This document shows positions 1 through 5,697 of a stretch of DNA of 7,800 bases, one piece after another (positions within the stretch are counted from its first letter, which is position 1; each line of letters opens with the position of its first letter). The DNA is taken from assembly GCA_038232215.1 (NCBI GenBank), contig JBBSIG010000121.1, positions 1-7,800 on the forward strand, in the 5' to 3' direction. Below the pieces are notes generated by a model. It was given only the letters and a program-made list of their open reading frames with translations. It was not told where the DNA came from and ran no database searches. This stretch comes from JBBSIG01 sp038232215 (GTDB lineage Bacteria > Actinomycetota > Thermoleophilia > Gaiellales > Gaiellaceae). Both the position numbers and the translations under genes were made by a program.

Positions 1-98
1 ACGGGCACCTCGTACGCGCGGACGATCAGCGAGAAGGCGCGTTCATCTCCCCGTTGCGCCTTTCGGAGGACTCCGAAGTCGGGCTGAGGTAGAGACAA
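1..98 (-). CDS. ECF-type RNA polymerase sigma factor, N-terminal fragment (cut by window edge)
   Basis: Reading leftward from a TTG at 98 gives 32 open codons that run off the window: MSLPQPDFGVLRKAQRGDER, then AFSLIVRAYEVPV. The pattern of a short leader, 'L-R-K-A-Q-R-G-D-E-R-A-F', then 'L-I-V-R-A-Y-E-x-P-V' is the usual start of region 2.1 in sigma-70 family ECF factors, which bind core RNA polymerase through region 2. TTG at 98 is chosen because no ATG, GTG or TTG lies closer upstream in this frame and the conserved block starts about 7 residues later. A TATACT -10-like hexamer ends 8 bases upstream of this TTG, and no Shine-Dalgarno is visible, so the mRNA may have almost no leader. The gene follows gpmI in the same direction with 18 bp between. 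Only the N-terminus is visible, so the ECF subgroup, and any anti-sigma partner, cannot be judged. The family call rests on motif resemblance over about 30 residues. Confidence 0.72.
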   Translation of the reverse strand, partial: MSLPQPDFGVLRKAQRGDERAFSLIVRAYEVP

Positions 99-106
99 GG
101 TGCGGG

Positions 107-112
107 AGTATA
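107..112 (-). promoter_or_regulatory. Candidate -10 element (TATACT) for the sigma-factor gene
   Basis: On the minus strand TATACT matches 5 of 6 bases of the TATAAT consensus in an otherwise GC-rich region. It ends 8 bases before the TTG start at 98, placing a predicted transcription start within about three bases of that codon. No good -35 box is seen 16-18 bases upstream. The element lies inside a 15-bp palindrome next to the gpmI stop codon. Inferred from sequence only. Confidence 0.45.
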
Positions 113-122
113 GCCTCTATAC
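108..122. repeat. 15-bp perfect palindrome GTATAGCCTCTATAC across the gpmI stop
   Basis: Two 6-bp arms (GTATAG and CTATAC) flank a 3-bp centre. The palindrome contains the gpmI stop codon (TAG, 119-117) and shares five bases with the candidate sigma-factor -10 at 107-112. Such an AT-rich symmetric site in GC-rich DNA looks more like an operator for a dimeric regulator than a terminator, since the arms are short and AT-rich. Its function is inferred. Confidence 0.5.
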
Positions 123-1598
123 AGAGGGGTCGAGGAGATCCGTGCCGGTCATCTGTAAAGGTTGTCTTAAGCCCAGGAGAGCCAGGCAGGTGGGCGCCAG
201 ATCCGAGAGCTCGCCTCCCTCGCGCAGGCGAGCGCCGGGCACCGTCCCGACGAGCGGCACGGGGTTCGTGGTGTGTGCGGTGTGGGGGCTGACGCCGTCC
301 GCCTCGAGCATCTGTTCGGCGTTTCCGTGATCCGCCGTGACGAGGCAGGCCCCGCCGGCGCGCGCGACGGCGGCGAGGACGTCGTCGAGGCACGAGTCCA
401 CGGTCTCGACGGCCTCGACGACCGCCGGGATCGCGCCCGTATGCCCGACCATGTCGGGATTGGCGAAGTTGAGGACCGCGAACCCGTAGCCCTCGCCGAC
501 CTCGGCCGCGAAGCGGCGCGCCACCTCGCGGGCCGACATCTCCGGCTTGCGGTCGTAGCTCGGCACGTCCCGGGGCGACGGCACGAGCAGACGGGTCTCG
601 CCGGCCCATTCGTCCTCGCGCCCGCCGTTGAAGAAGTAGGTGACGTGCGCGTACTTCTCGGTCTCCGCCGCGTGCAGCTGGCGGATGCCGTGCTCGGCCA
701 GCGTCTGGGCCAGCGTCTCGTCGATCTGCCGCACGGGAAAGGCCACGGGACAGGGGAGGTCGTCGCTGTAGCGCGTCATCGTCGTCACGTCGAATCCTGA
801 CTCGACGAGCCGTCGCGTCAACTGCCTCGCCCGGTCCGGCCTGAAGTTGAGGAAGACGACGGAGTCGTCCGGGAGCAGGTGCGGGCGCCCCGGCAGGACG
901 ATCGGCACGACGAACTCGTCCGTGACCCCCGCCTCGTAGCTCGCTCGGATCGCCTCGATCGGGTCGGGCGCCTCCACGCCGCGGCCGCGGGCGATCGCGT
1001 CGAAGGCGAGCTCGGTGCGCTCCCGACGGCCGTCTCGATCCATCGCGTAGTAGCGCCCGCCCACGGTCGCGATGCGGTCGCCCGGCAGCTCCGCGAGATC
1101 GTCTCGAGCCGCGTGCGGCGACACGTCCCGCCCGTCCGTGAAGACGTCGACGTAGGTGCGTTCCGCCATGCCCTGGAGGCGGGCGAGCTCGAGCAGCGCG
1201 AGCAGGTGGTCGATGTGCGAGTGCACCCCGCCGTGCGAGACGAGCCCGAGCAGATGGACGTTCCCGCCCCGCTCGCGTGCGCGCGTGAACGCCGAGACGA
1301 GCGCCTCGTTCTCGAGGATCGCGCCGCTCGCGACTGCGCGGTTGACTCGCTGTAGGTCCTGGTCGAGCACCCGGCCGGAGCCGATCGTCAGGTGCCCGAC
1401 CTCCGAGTTTCCCATCTGCCCCGGAGGCAGGCCGACCGCCTCGCCCGAGGCGATGAGCGTCGTGTGCGGATACGCGCGCCAGAGACGGTCGAAGACCGGG
1501 GTGGCGGCGAGCTCGACCGCGTTTCCGGGCCCGGGCGGCGCACATCCCCAGCCGTCGAGGACGACGAGAGCTACGAGCGGGAGCGGGCGGCGTCGCAA
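117..1598 (-). CDS. gpmI: 2,3-bisphosphoglycerate-independent phosphoglycerate mutase
   Basis: This cytosolic metalloenzyme of the alkaline-phosphatase superfamily interconverts 3- and 2-phosphoglycerate through a phosphoserine. At 493 residues it is slightly shorter than the usual 510 or so. The catalytic and metal-site motifs are all visible: LDGWG with D15; MGNSEVGH with nucleophile S65; GGVHSH with H126; TDGRD at 154-158; GRYYAMDRD at 181-189; NFRPDRARQ at 251-259; ETEKYAHVTYFFNGG with K315; NPDMVGHTG with D382 and H386; TADHGNAE with D423 and H424; and H442 in TAHTTNP. The start is a TTG at 1598, the first usable codon in frame, placed 14 residues before LDGWG. It overlaps the end of tpiA by 28 bases, so translation is probably coupled to tpiA; no strong Shine-Dalgarno is seen. 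It is the last gene of the glycolytic operon and ends in TAG inside the 108-122 palindrome. Identity is secure; the exact start is less certain. Confidence 0.97.
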   Translation of the reverse strand: MRRRPLPLVALVVLDGWGCAPPGPGNAVELAATPVFDRLWRAYPHTTLIASGEAVGLPPGQMGNSEVGHLTIGSGRVLDQDLQRVNRAVASGAILENEALVSAFTRARERGGNVHLLGLVSHGGVHSHIDHLLALLELARLQGMAERTYVDVFTDGRDVSPHAARDDLAELPGDRIATVGGRYYAMDRDGRRERTELAFDAIARGRGVEAPDPIEAIRASYEAGVTDEFVVPIVLPGRPHLLPDDSVVFLNFRPDRARQLTRRLVESGFDVTTMTRYSDDLPCPVAFPVRQIDETLAQTLAEHGIRQLHAAETEKYAHVTYFFNGGREDEWAGETRLLVPSPRDVPSYDRKPEMSAREVARRFAAEVGEGYGFAVLNFANPDMVGHTGAIPAVVEAVETVDSCLDDVLAAVARAGGACLVTADHGNAEQMLEADGVSPHTAHTTNPVPLVGTVPGARLREGGELSDLAPTCLALLGLRQPLQMTGTDLLDPSV

Positions 1599-2278
1599 AT
1601 CGCGGCGAACGATTCCACGTCGAGCGAGGCTCCGCCGACGAGGGCGCCGTCGACGTCCGGCTCACCGAGCAGGGCCTCCGCGTTCTCGGGCTTCACCGAG
1701 CCGCCGTAGAGGACCGGGACGTCGACGAGGCTGCGGATCAGCGCGTGAGCCTCCTGCGCCTGCTCCGGGCTCGCGGTCTTCCCCGTCCCGATCGCCCAGA
1801 CCGGCTCGTACGCGAGCACGAGATTGTCGTGGGCCTCGAGCACCGAGAGCTGACGGCGCAGGACGGCTTCCGTCTCTCCGCGCTCCCGCTCCTCGGCGAG
1901 CTCGCCGACGCACGCGATCACGGACAGTCCCGCCGCGAGGGCGTGCGCCGAGCGCCGCGCCACCGTCTCGTCCGTCTCTCCGAAGAGCTGACGGCGCTCG
2001 GAATGGCCGACGACCGCTCCGTAGACGCCGAGCTCCCGCAGCATCGGGGCCGAGACCTCTCCCGTGAAGGCGCCCTCGTCCTCCCAGTGCACGTTCTGGG
2101 CGGCGACGGCGATCTCCGTGTCCGCCAGTGTCCGCACCGCGGCCGCCAGCGACGTGAACGGCGGGCAGACGGCGACGTCCACGCCGGCGAGTCCGCGCAG
2201 CCGCTCCTTCAGCGCGGTGCAGAAGTCGACCGTCTCGGCCTCCGTCTTGGCCATCTTCCAGTTGCCGGCGACGAGCAC
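1571..2278 (-). CDS. tpiA: Triose-phosphate isomerase, short form
   Basis: This TIM-barrel enzyme interconverts dihydroxyacetone phosphate and glyceraldehyde-3-phosphate in the cytosol. Catalytic residues are present: GNWKM near the N-terminus with N6 and K8, GHSERR with H92, AYEPVWAIGTG with E158 followed by flexible loop 6, and the phosphate-binding YGGSV at 191-195. At 235 residues it is shorter than the typical 250 or so. The shortening falls in the stretch before AYEP (about 145-154) and between the helix ending ALIRSL and PVLYGGS (about 180-190), where most bacterial enzymes carry roughly a dozen more residues. The GTG at 2278 is the only start in frame after the pgk stop; it places the conserved GNWK motif at residue 5. 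No clear Shine-Dalgarno is seen. The gene lies 64 bp after pgk and overlaps gpmI by 28 bases. Confidence 0.97.
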   Translation of the reverse strand: MLVAGNWKMAKTEAETVDFCTALKERLRGLAGVDVAVCPPFTSLAAAVRTLADTEIAVAAQNVHWEDEGAFTGEVSAPMLRELGVYGAVVGHSERRQLFGETDETVARRSAHALAAGLSVIACVGELAEERERGETEAVLRRQLSVLEAHDNLVLAYEPVWAIGTGKTASPEQAQEAHALIRSLVDVPVLYGGSVKPENAEALLGEPDVDGALVGGASLDVESFAAICDAARSRS

Positions 2279-2342
2279 GGCGCCATCTTGACGTAAGAGC
2301 GTGCGCCCGGCGCCCGGTCCTCGACAACTGGCTGCTCGTGGT

Positions 2343-3392
2343 CTACGCGGCCGGGATGGCGGCGACTCCGGGGAGCTCCTTGCCCTCGAGCAGCTCGAGC
2401 GCGGCGCCCCCGCCCGTCGAGACCCAGGAGACCTCGTCCGTCAGCCCGAGCTCCGCGAGAGCGCGAGCGGAGTCGGCGCCCCCGACGACCGAGTAGGCGT
2501 CCGCGGCGGCGACGGCCTCGGCCACGGCCCGCGTCCCCTCGGCGAAGCGAGGCCACTCGAAGACGCCCATCGGCCCGTTCCAGAAGATCGTTCGCGCGGC
2601 TGCGATCTCCTCGGCGAACGCGGCCCGGGTCTCCGGTCCGATGTCCAGGCCGAGCCAGCCGTCCGGGACCGCGTCGAACGGCACCACCCTCGCCTCAGCG
2701 TCCGGGTCGAGCTCGGCGGCCGCCACGACGTCGCTCGGCAGGCGGACCGGCGTCGTGAGCGGGTTCGACGTCCGCATCTGCTCGGCCATCTTGCCGCCGA
2801 TCAGGAAGGTGTCGGCGCGCTCGGACAGATTCTGCAGGACGCCGATCTTGTCCTCCACCTTGAGCCCGCCCGAGATCGCGACGAAGGGCCGCTCGACGTC
2901 GCCGAGGAGCTTGCCGAGCTCCTCGAGCTCTCGCTCGAGCAGGAGCCCGGCGTAGGCAGGCAGCAGGTGCGCCACCGCCTCGGTCGACGCGTGCGCGCGG
3001 TGCGCCGAGCCGAACGCGTCGTCGACGTAGAGGTCAGCCCCGTCTGCGAGGGCGCGCGCGACCTCGGGATCGTTCTCCGTCTCGCCGGTGTAGAAGCGCG
3101 TGTTCTCGAGCACGCGGAGGCGCTCGTCGGGGAGCAGCTCGCGGAGGCGAGCCTCGACCGGCCGCATGGAGTAGGCGGGATCCTCGCCCTTCGGCCGCCC
3201 GAGGTGCGAGCACACGATCACCTCCTCCGCCCCGCGCTCGAGCAGGAGCCGGAGCGTCGGCAGCGAGGCGCGGATGCGAGTGTCGTCGGCCACCCGGCCC
3301 GCCTCGAGCGGCACGTTCAGATCGGAGCGGACGAGCACGCGCTTGCCCGCGACGTCGGCGTCGCGCACCGAGCGCGGCCGGTGGGGCCTCAC
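2343..3392 (-). CDS. pgk: Phosphoglycerate kinase, unusually compact
   Basis: This enzyme transfers phosphate from 1,3-bisphosphoglycerate to ADP, the first ATP-yielding step of glycolysis. Recognisable motifs, numbered from the GTG at 3392 (349 residues), are: GKRVLVRSDLNVPL near the N-terminus, SHLGRPKG (62-69), LENTRFY (95-101), DDAFGSAHRAHAST (124-137), SGGLKVEDK with nucleotide-site lysines K178 and K182, LDIGP, WNGPMGVFE, VVGGADS (301-307) and STGGGA (325-330). Most bacterial PGKs have about 390-400 residues. Here about 22 residues are missing between the RLRELL helix and LENTRF, and about 25 between LIGGK and PSDVVAA. The usual GGGM and GGGDS triplets read GGKM and GGADS. The GTG at 3392 overlaps the gap stop as GTGA, suggesting translational coupling; a second in-frame GTG at 3368 (341 residues) is a real alternative, and neither has an obvious Shine-Dalgarno. 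The reading frame is otherwise intact, so frameshift damage is unlikely. Confidence 0.95.
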   Translation of the reverse strand: MRPHRPRSVRDADVAGKRVLVRSDLNVPLEAGRVADDTRIRASLPTLRLLLERGAEEVIVCSHLGRPKGEDPAYSMRPVEARLRELLPDERLRVLENTRFYTGETENDPEVARALADGADLYVDDAFGSAHRAHASTEAVAHLLPAYAGLLLERELEELGKLLGDVERPFVAISGGLKVEDKIGVLQNLSERADTFLIGGKMAEQMRTSNPLTTPVRLPSDVVAAAELDPDAEARVVPFDAVPDGWLGLDIGPETRAAFAEEIAAARTIFWNGPMGVFEWPRFAEGTRAVAEAVAAADAYSVVGGADSARALAELGLTDEVSWVSTGGGAALELLEGKELPGVAAIPAA

Positions 3393-4405
3393 AGCAGCTT
3401 GCCGGCCAGATCCACCAGGCGGTTCGAGTACCCCCACTCGTTGTCGTACCAGCCGATCACCTTGACGAGGTTCCCGTGGGCCATTGTCGAGAGGCCGTCG
3501 ATGGTGCAGGACGCCGGGTTGCCGACGATGTCGGACGACACGATCGGGTCCTCGGTGTAGGCGAGGATCCCGTCCCAGCCGTCCGAGCCGGCCGCCGAGC
3601 TGAACGCCTCGTTGACCTCGTCCACCGTCGTCTCGCGCTCGAGCACGCAGACGAGGTCGGTCACGCTCCCATCCGGAACGGGCACGCGCATGGCCATCCC
3701 GTCGAGCTTCCCCTTCAGCTCGGGGATGACGAGGGAGAGCGCCTTGGCGGCGCCGGTCGAGGCCGGGACGATGTTCTGCGCCGCGGCGCGCATGCGGCGC
3801 AGGTCCGGCTTGCCCTTCCGCGTCAGCGCCACCTGATCCTGGAGCTGCTGCTCGGTCGTGTAGGCGTGGATCGTCGTCATGAAGCCCGACTCGATCCCGA
3901 AGGTGTCGAGCAGGATCTTCGCCATCGGCGCGACCGAGCCCGTGGTGCACGAGGCCATCGAAACGACGTGGTGCGAGTCCTTCTCGTAGACGTCGTAGTT
4001 GACGCCGAGCACGATCGTGAGGTCTGGGTCGGTCGCGGGCGCGGAGATCAGCACCTTCCTCGCCCCCGCCTCGAGGTGCTTGGACGCACCCTCGCGGTCC
4101 GTGAAGAACCCCGTCGACTCGACCACCACGTCGACGCCGAGGTCGCGCCAGGGAAGCGCGGACGGCTCGCGCTCGGCGAGTACCTGGAACGACGTCCCGT
4201 CGACGCTGATCCGGCCCTCCGCGGCCTCGATCTCGGCGTCGAGGACGCCGTGGGAGGAGTCGTACTTGAGCACGTGCGCGAGCACGCTCGCGTCCGCGAG
4301 ATCGTTCACCGCGACGATCTCGAAATCCGGATCGCGGGCGAGGTACGCGCGGAAGAAGTTGCGTCCGATGCGCCCGAAACCGTTGATTCCGACCTTCACT
4401 GCCAT
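3389..4405 (-). CDS. gap: Glyceraldehyde-3-phosphate dehydrogenase, type I
   Basis: This enzyme oxidises and phosphorylates glyceraldehyde-3-phosphate to 1,3-bisphosphoglycerate, reducing NAD(P)+. The Rossmann domain begins VGINGFGRIGR; the VNDLAD turn carries D35, the acidic residue usually linked to NAD preference. The catalytic pair is C153 in ASCTTGSVAP and H180 in TTIHAYT. The C-terminal half has STGAAKA, PELKGKLDGMAMRVPVP and WYDNEWGYSNR. Two features differ from the common form: the usual SCTTNC reads SCTTGS, and the S-loop (about 183-204, TEQQLQDQVALTRKGKPDLRR) is about six residues longer than in the Bacillus enzyme, with the usual L-P pair replaced by Q-V. The length of 338 is normal. 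ATG at 4405 is chosen because GINGFGRIG follows immediately and AGGGGG lies 5 bases upstream; the open frame continues upstream but without conserved sequence. It is the first gene of the operon and overlaps pgk by 4 bases. Confidence 0.97.
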   Translation of the reverse strand: MAVKVGINGFGRIGRNFFRAYLARDPDFEIVAVNDLADASVLAHVLKYDSSHGVLDAEIEAAEGRISVDGTSFQVLAEREPSALPWRDLGVDVVVESTGFFTDREGASKHLEAGARKVLISAPATDPDLTIVLGVNYDVYEKDSHHVVSMASCTTGSVAPMAKILLDTFGIESGFMTTIHAYTTEQQLQDQVALTRKGKPDLRRMRAAAQNIVPASTGAAKALSLVIPELKGKLDGMAMRVPVPDGSVTDLVCVLERETTVDEVNEAFSSAAGSDGWDGILAYTEDPIVSSDIVGNPASCTIDGLSTMAHGNLVKVIGWYDNEWGYSNRLVDLAGKLL

Positions 4406-4410
4406 CCAAG

Positions 4411-4416
4411 CCCCCT
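4411..4416 (-). promoter_or_regulatory. Shine-Dalgarno of gap (AGGGGG)
   Basis: On the minus strand AGGGGG lies 5 bases before the gap ATG at 4405. It decides that start over the longer upstream open frame. It is one of only two convincing ribosome-binding sites in the window. Confidence 0.7.
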
Positions 4417-4439
4417 GTCGTTCGTCGCGGCCCCGACCG

Positions 4440-4445
4440 ATCTTA
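4440..4445 (-). promoter_or_regulatory. Weak candidate -10 (TAAGAT) for the glycolytic operon
   Basis: TAAGAT fits the TANNNT form of the actinobacterial -10 and would place a transcription start near 4433, giving a leader of about 28 bases that contains the gap Shine-Dalgarno. No good -35 match is seen. A small inverted repeat, GGCAG/CTGCC (4463-4467 and 4476-4480), sits where the -35 region would be and could be an operator. Inference only. Confidence 0.3.
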
Positions 4446-4519
4446 ACGAGGCGGTGGACGCAGGCAGTTGCGAGGCTGCCCCCGCTGCGGGATACTCGGT
4501 GAAGCGGCGGGCCCGTGCT

Positions 4520-4553
4520 CGTCCGGCGCCGGAACCAGACCCCGTCCGGCGCC
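4520..4553. repeat. Two 11-bp direct repeats CGTCCGGCGCC
   Basis: Copies lie at 4520-4530 and 4543-4553, 23 bp apart start to start. The first is part of a perfect 12-bp palindrome TCCGGCGCCGGA (4522-4533); the second has only the GGCGCC core. They lie 115-148 bp upstream of the gap start. A pair of regulator sites upstream of the operon is possible, but short GC-rich repeats also arise by chance in such DNA. Confidence 0.45.
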
Positions 4554-4573
4554 AGGTCCAGAGCGTGGTTCAA

Positions 4574-4610
4574 CCGGAGGGGGAGGTCGTCCTCGGAGCT
4601 TCCCCTCCGG
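4574..4610. terminator. Strong GC-rich hairpin, possible whiA terminator
   Basis: The perfect 9-bp arms CCGGAGGGG (4574-4582) and CCCCTCCGG (4602-4610) enclose a second short stem GAGG/CCTC (4583-4586 and 4591-4594). It lies about 165 bp beyond the whiA stop on the leftward transcript. No U-run follows on either strand, so it is not a classical intrinsic terminator; a U-less terminator or RNA-stability structure is possible. Confidence 0.4.
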
Positions 4611-4650
4611 CCCGCCGCCTCTCCGCGTCGCACCGCACCGCGGCACGCGC

Positions 4651-4758
4651 CTGTGGACGAGAAGTTCGAGTGTCTGGCACCAAGACGGGTCCCGAAGACC
4701 GCTTTCCTCCGCCCCCTCGCCCACCCCGGTGCCAGGCACCGTCGCGGACCGTCCACAG
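4651..4758. repeat. 108-bp two-stem foldback, REP-like repeat
   Basis: The outer arms CTGTGGAC (4651-4658) and GTCCACAG (4751-4758) are perfect inverted repeats. Inner arms GTGTCTGGCACC (4670-4681) and GGTGCCAGGCAC (4728-4739) pair over 12 positions with one G-U. Outer and inner 8-bp cores are separated by exactly 15 bases on both sides, so both stems belong to one symmetric foldback. The right inner arm is itself inside a 15-bp palindrome, CGGTGCCAGGCACCG (4727-4741). Paired palindromes next to a gene end resemble REP-type extragenic elements. It starts 18 bp after the whiA stop and could also form an RNA hairpin there. No transposase or target-site duplication is seen. Confidence 0.6.
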
Positions 4759-4776
4759 GCCGCCGGCCGGGCGCGA

Positions 4777-5697
4777 CTACGGCTCGGCGAGCTGGACGAG
4801 CTTCCGTAGGCGGCGCTGCGCGGCGGCCTTCGTGACCGGCGGCTCGCACCGGTCCGCGAGCTCGCGGAGAGACAGAGTCGGGTGTCGCAGCCGCAGCTTC
4901 GCGATCTCGCCGAGCTGGGGCGGCAGCGAGGCCAGCCGCCCCGCCCGCTCGAGGCGCCGGACCGCCTGCAGCTGAACGTGCGCCGCGCGGCTCGCGCGAA
5001 CGAGATTTGCGTGGTCGGCGTTCGCGAGGCGGTTGGCACGCGAGCGGGTCGCCGCGAGAACGGCGTGCTCCTGGAGTACGAGCACGGAGTCACTCGCCCC
5101 CGCGGCGGCGAGCAGATCGCCGATCGCCTCGGCGCCCTTGGCGTACGCGACGGCGTAGCGGTCGCGATCGCCGACGAACAGGTGAGCTCCCTCGGCGGCC
5201 GCGACCCCGGCGAGAAAGCGAGCGCCTTCGATGCCCGCCGTGCGCAGCTCGAGGTGCGGTGCGCGCGGCCCGCTGAGGGAGCCGCCTGCGAGCACCGCGC
5301 CGCGCAGATAGGCGCCGCGGCAGCAGGCCCGCGCCACCACCCGGCTCGGCGGGCGCTCGAGCGGGACCAGCCGGGCCGTCACCACTCCCGACTCCTCGAG
5401 CGTCTGGAGCGCCCGCGGCTCGCCGGGCACGTGTAGCTGGTACCGCGTCGCGCGGTCGAAGGCGCGACGCCGGTACGTGCGCAGCTCGGACCGCACGCCG
5501 AACGAGCGCAGGAGGGTGAAGGCGCGGCGGGCCACCGCCGATCCGGCCACGTCGAGGTGCAGCGAGACGGCGCCGCGCCCGTGCAGGTGGATGCTTCCCG
5601 CACCGTGGCAGAGCGCCGACAGCTCGGCCAGCCGATCGCACTCCCGCTGAGGATCGACGGCAGCGAGCTCGTTACGCAGAGCCTCGGAGAGACTCAC
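4777..5697 (-). CDS. whiA: WhiA family sporulation/cell-division transcription regulator
   Basis: WhiA is a DNA-binding regulator, needed for sporulation septation in Streptomyces and linked to cell division and metabolism in other Gram-positives. The 306-residue product has the family layout: an N-terminal domain starting SLSEALRNELA with AELSALCHGAGSIHL (24-38); a degenerate LAGLIDADG endonuclease-like fold with CCRGAYLRGAVLAGGSLSG (125-143) and HLELRT; the SRANRLANADHANL segment (218-231); and a C-terminal helix-turn-helix from LPPQLGEIAKLRL to TKAAAQRRLRKL (258-300). The open frame extends to 5805, but that part has no WhiA similarity. GTG at 5697 is chosen because the conserved N-terminus begins there and GGAGG lies 4 bases upstream. 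The start overlaps the ogt stop as GTGA, so the two genes are probably co-translated. The rapZ and yvcK genes that usually precede whiA are not next to it here; ogt occupies that place. Confidence 0.93.
   Translation of the reverse strand: MSLSEALRNELAAVDPQRECDRLAELSALCHGAGSIHLHGRGAVSLHLDVAGSAVARRAFTLLRSFGVRSELRTYRRRAFDRATRYQLHVPGEPRALQTLEESGVVTARLVPLERPPSRVVARACCRGAYLRGAVLAGGSLSGPRAPHLELRTAGIEGARFLAGVAAAEGAHLFVGDRDRYAVAYAKGAEAIGDLLAAAGASDSVLVLQEHAVLAATRSRANRLANADHANLVRASRAAHVQLQAVRRLERAGRLASLPPQLGEIAKLRLRHPTLSLRELADRCEPPVTKAAAQRRLRKLVQLAEP

Larger units (their letters stand above)
4406..4776. other. 371-bp non-coding region between whiA and gap
   Basis: This is the only non-coding stretch longer than 300 bases. 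From right to left it holds the foldback repeat next to the whiA stop, a strong GC-rich hairpin, a pair of 11-bp direct repeats, an inverted repeat and the candidate promoter and Shine-Dalgarno of gap. Open frames across it in several phases show no conserved protein sequence; the upstream extension of the gap frame is arginine- and glycine-rich and looks like read-through of GC-rich DNA. No tRNA or recognised riboswitch was found by eye. Confidence 0.6.

Noticed and set aside
2279..2342. Internal promoter for tpiA (CAAGAT six bases before the GTG)
   Set aside because: It matches only three -10 positions and has no -35; the 64-bp gap is more simply explained as part of the operon.
4406..4849. 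N-terminal extension of the gap frame to 4849, or a separate small gene in the whiA-gap gap
   Set aside because: The extension is arginine/glycine-rich without conserved sequence, and the ATG at 4405 has a good Shine-Dalgarno and begins the conserved GAPDH N-terminus.
2301..4975. Long plus-strand open frames (2301-3560, 419 residues, and 3476-4975, 499 residues) opposite pgk, gap and whiA
   Set aside because: They lie antisense to well-supported genes, are rich in Arg, Gly, Ala and His as expected of GC-rich antisense frames, and show no recognisable domain.
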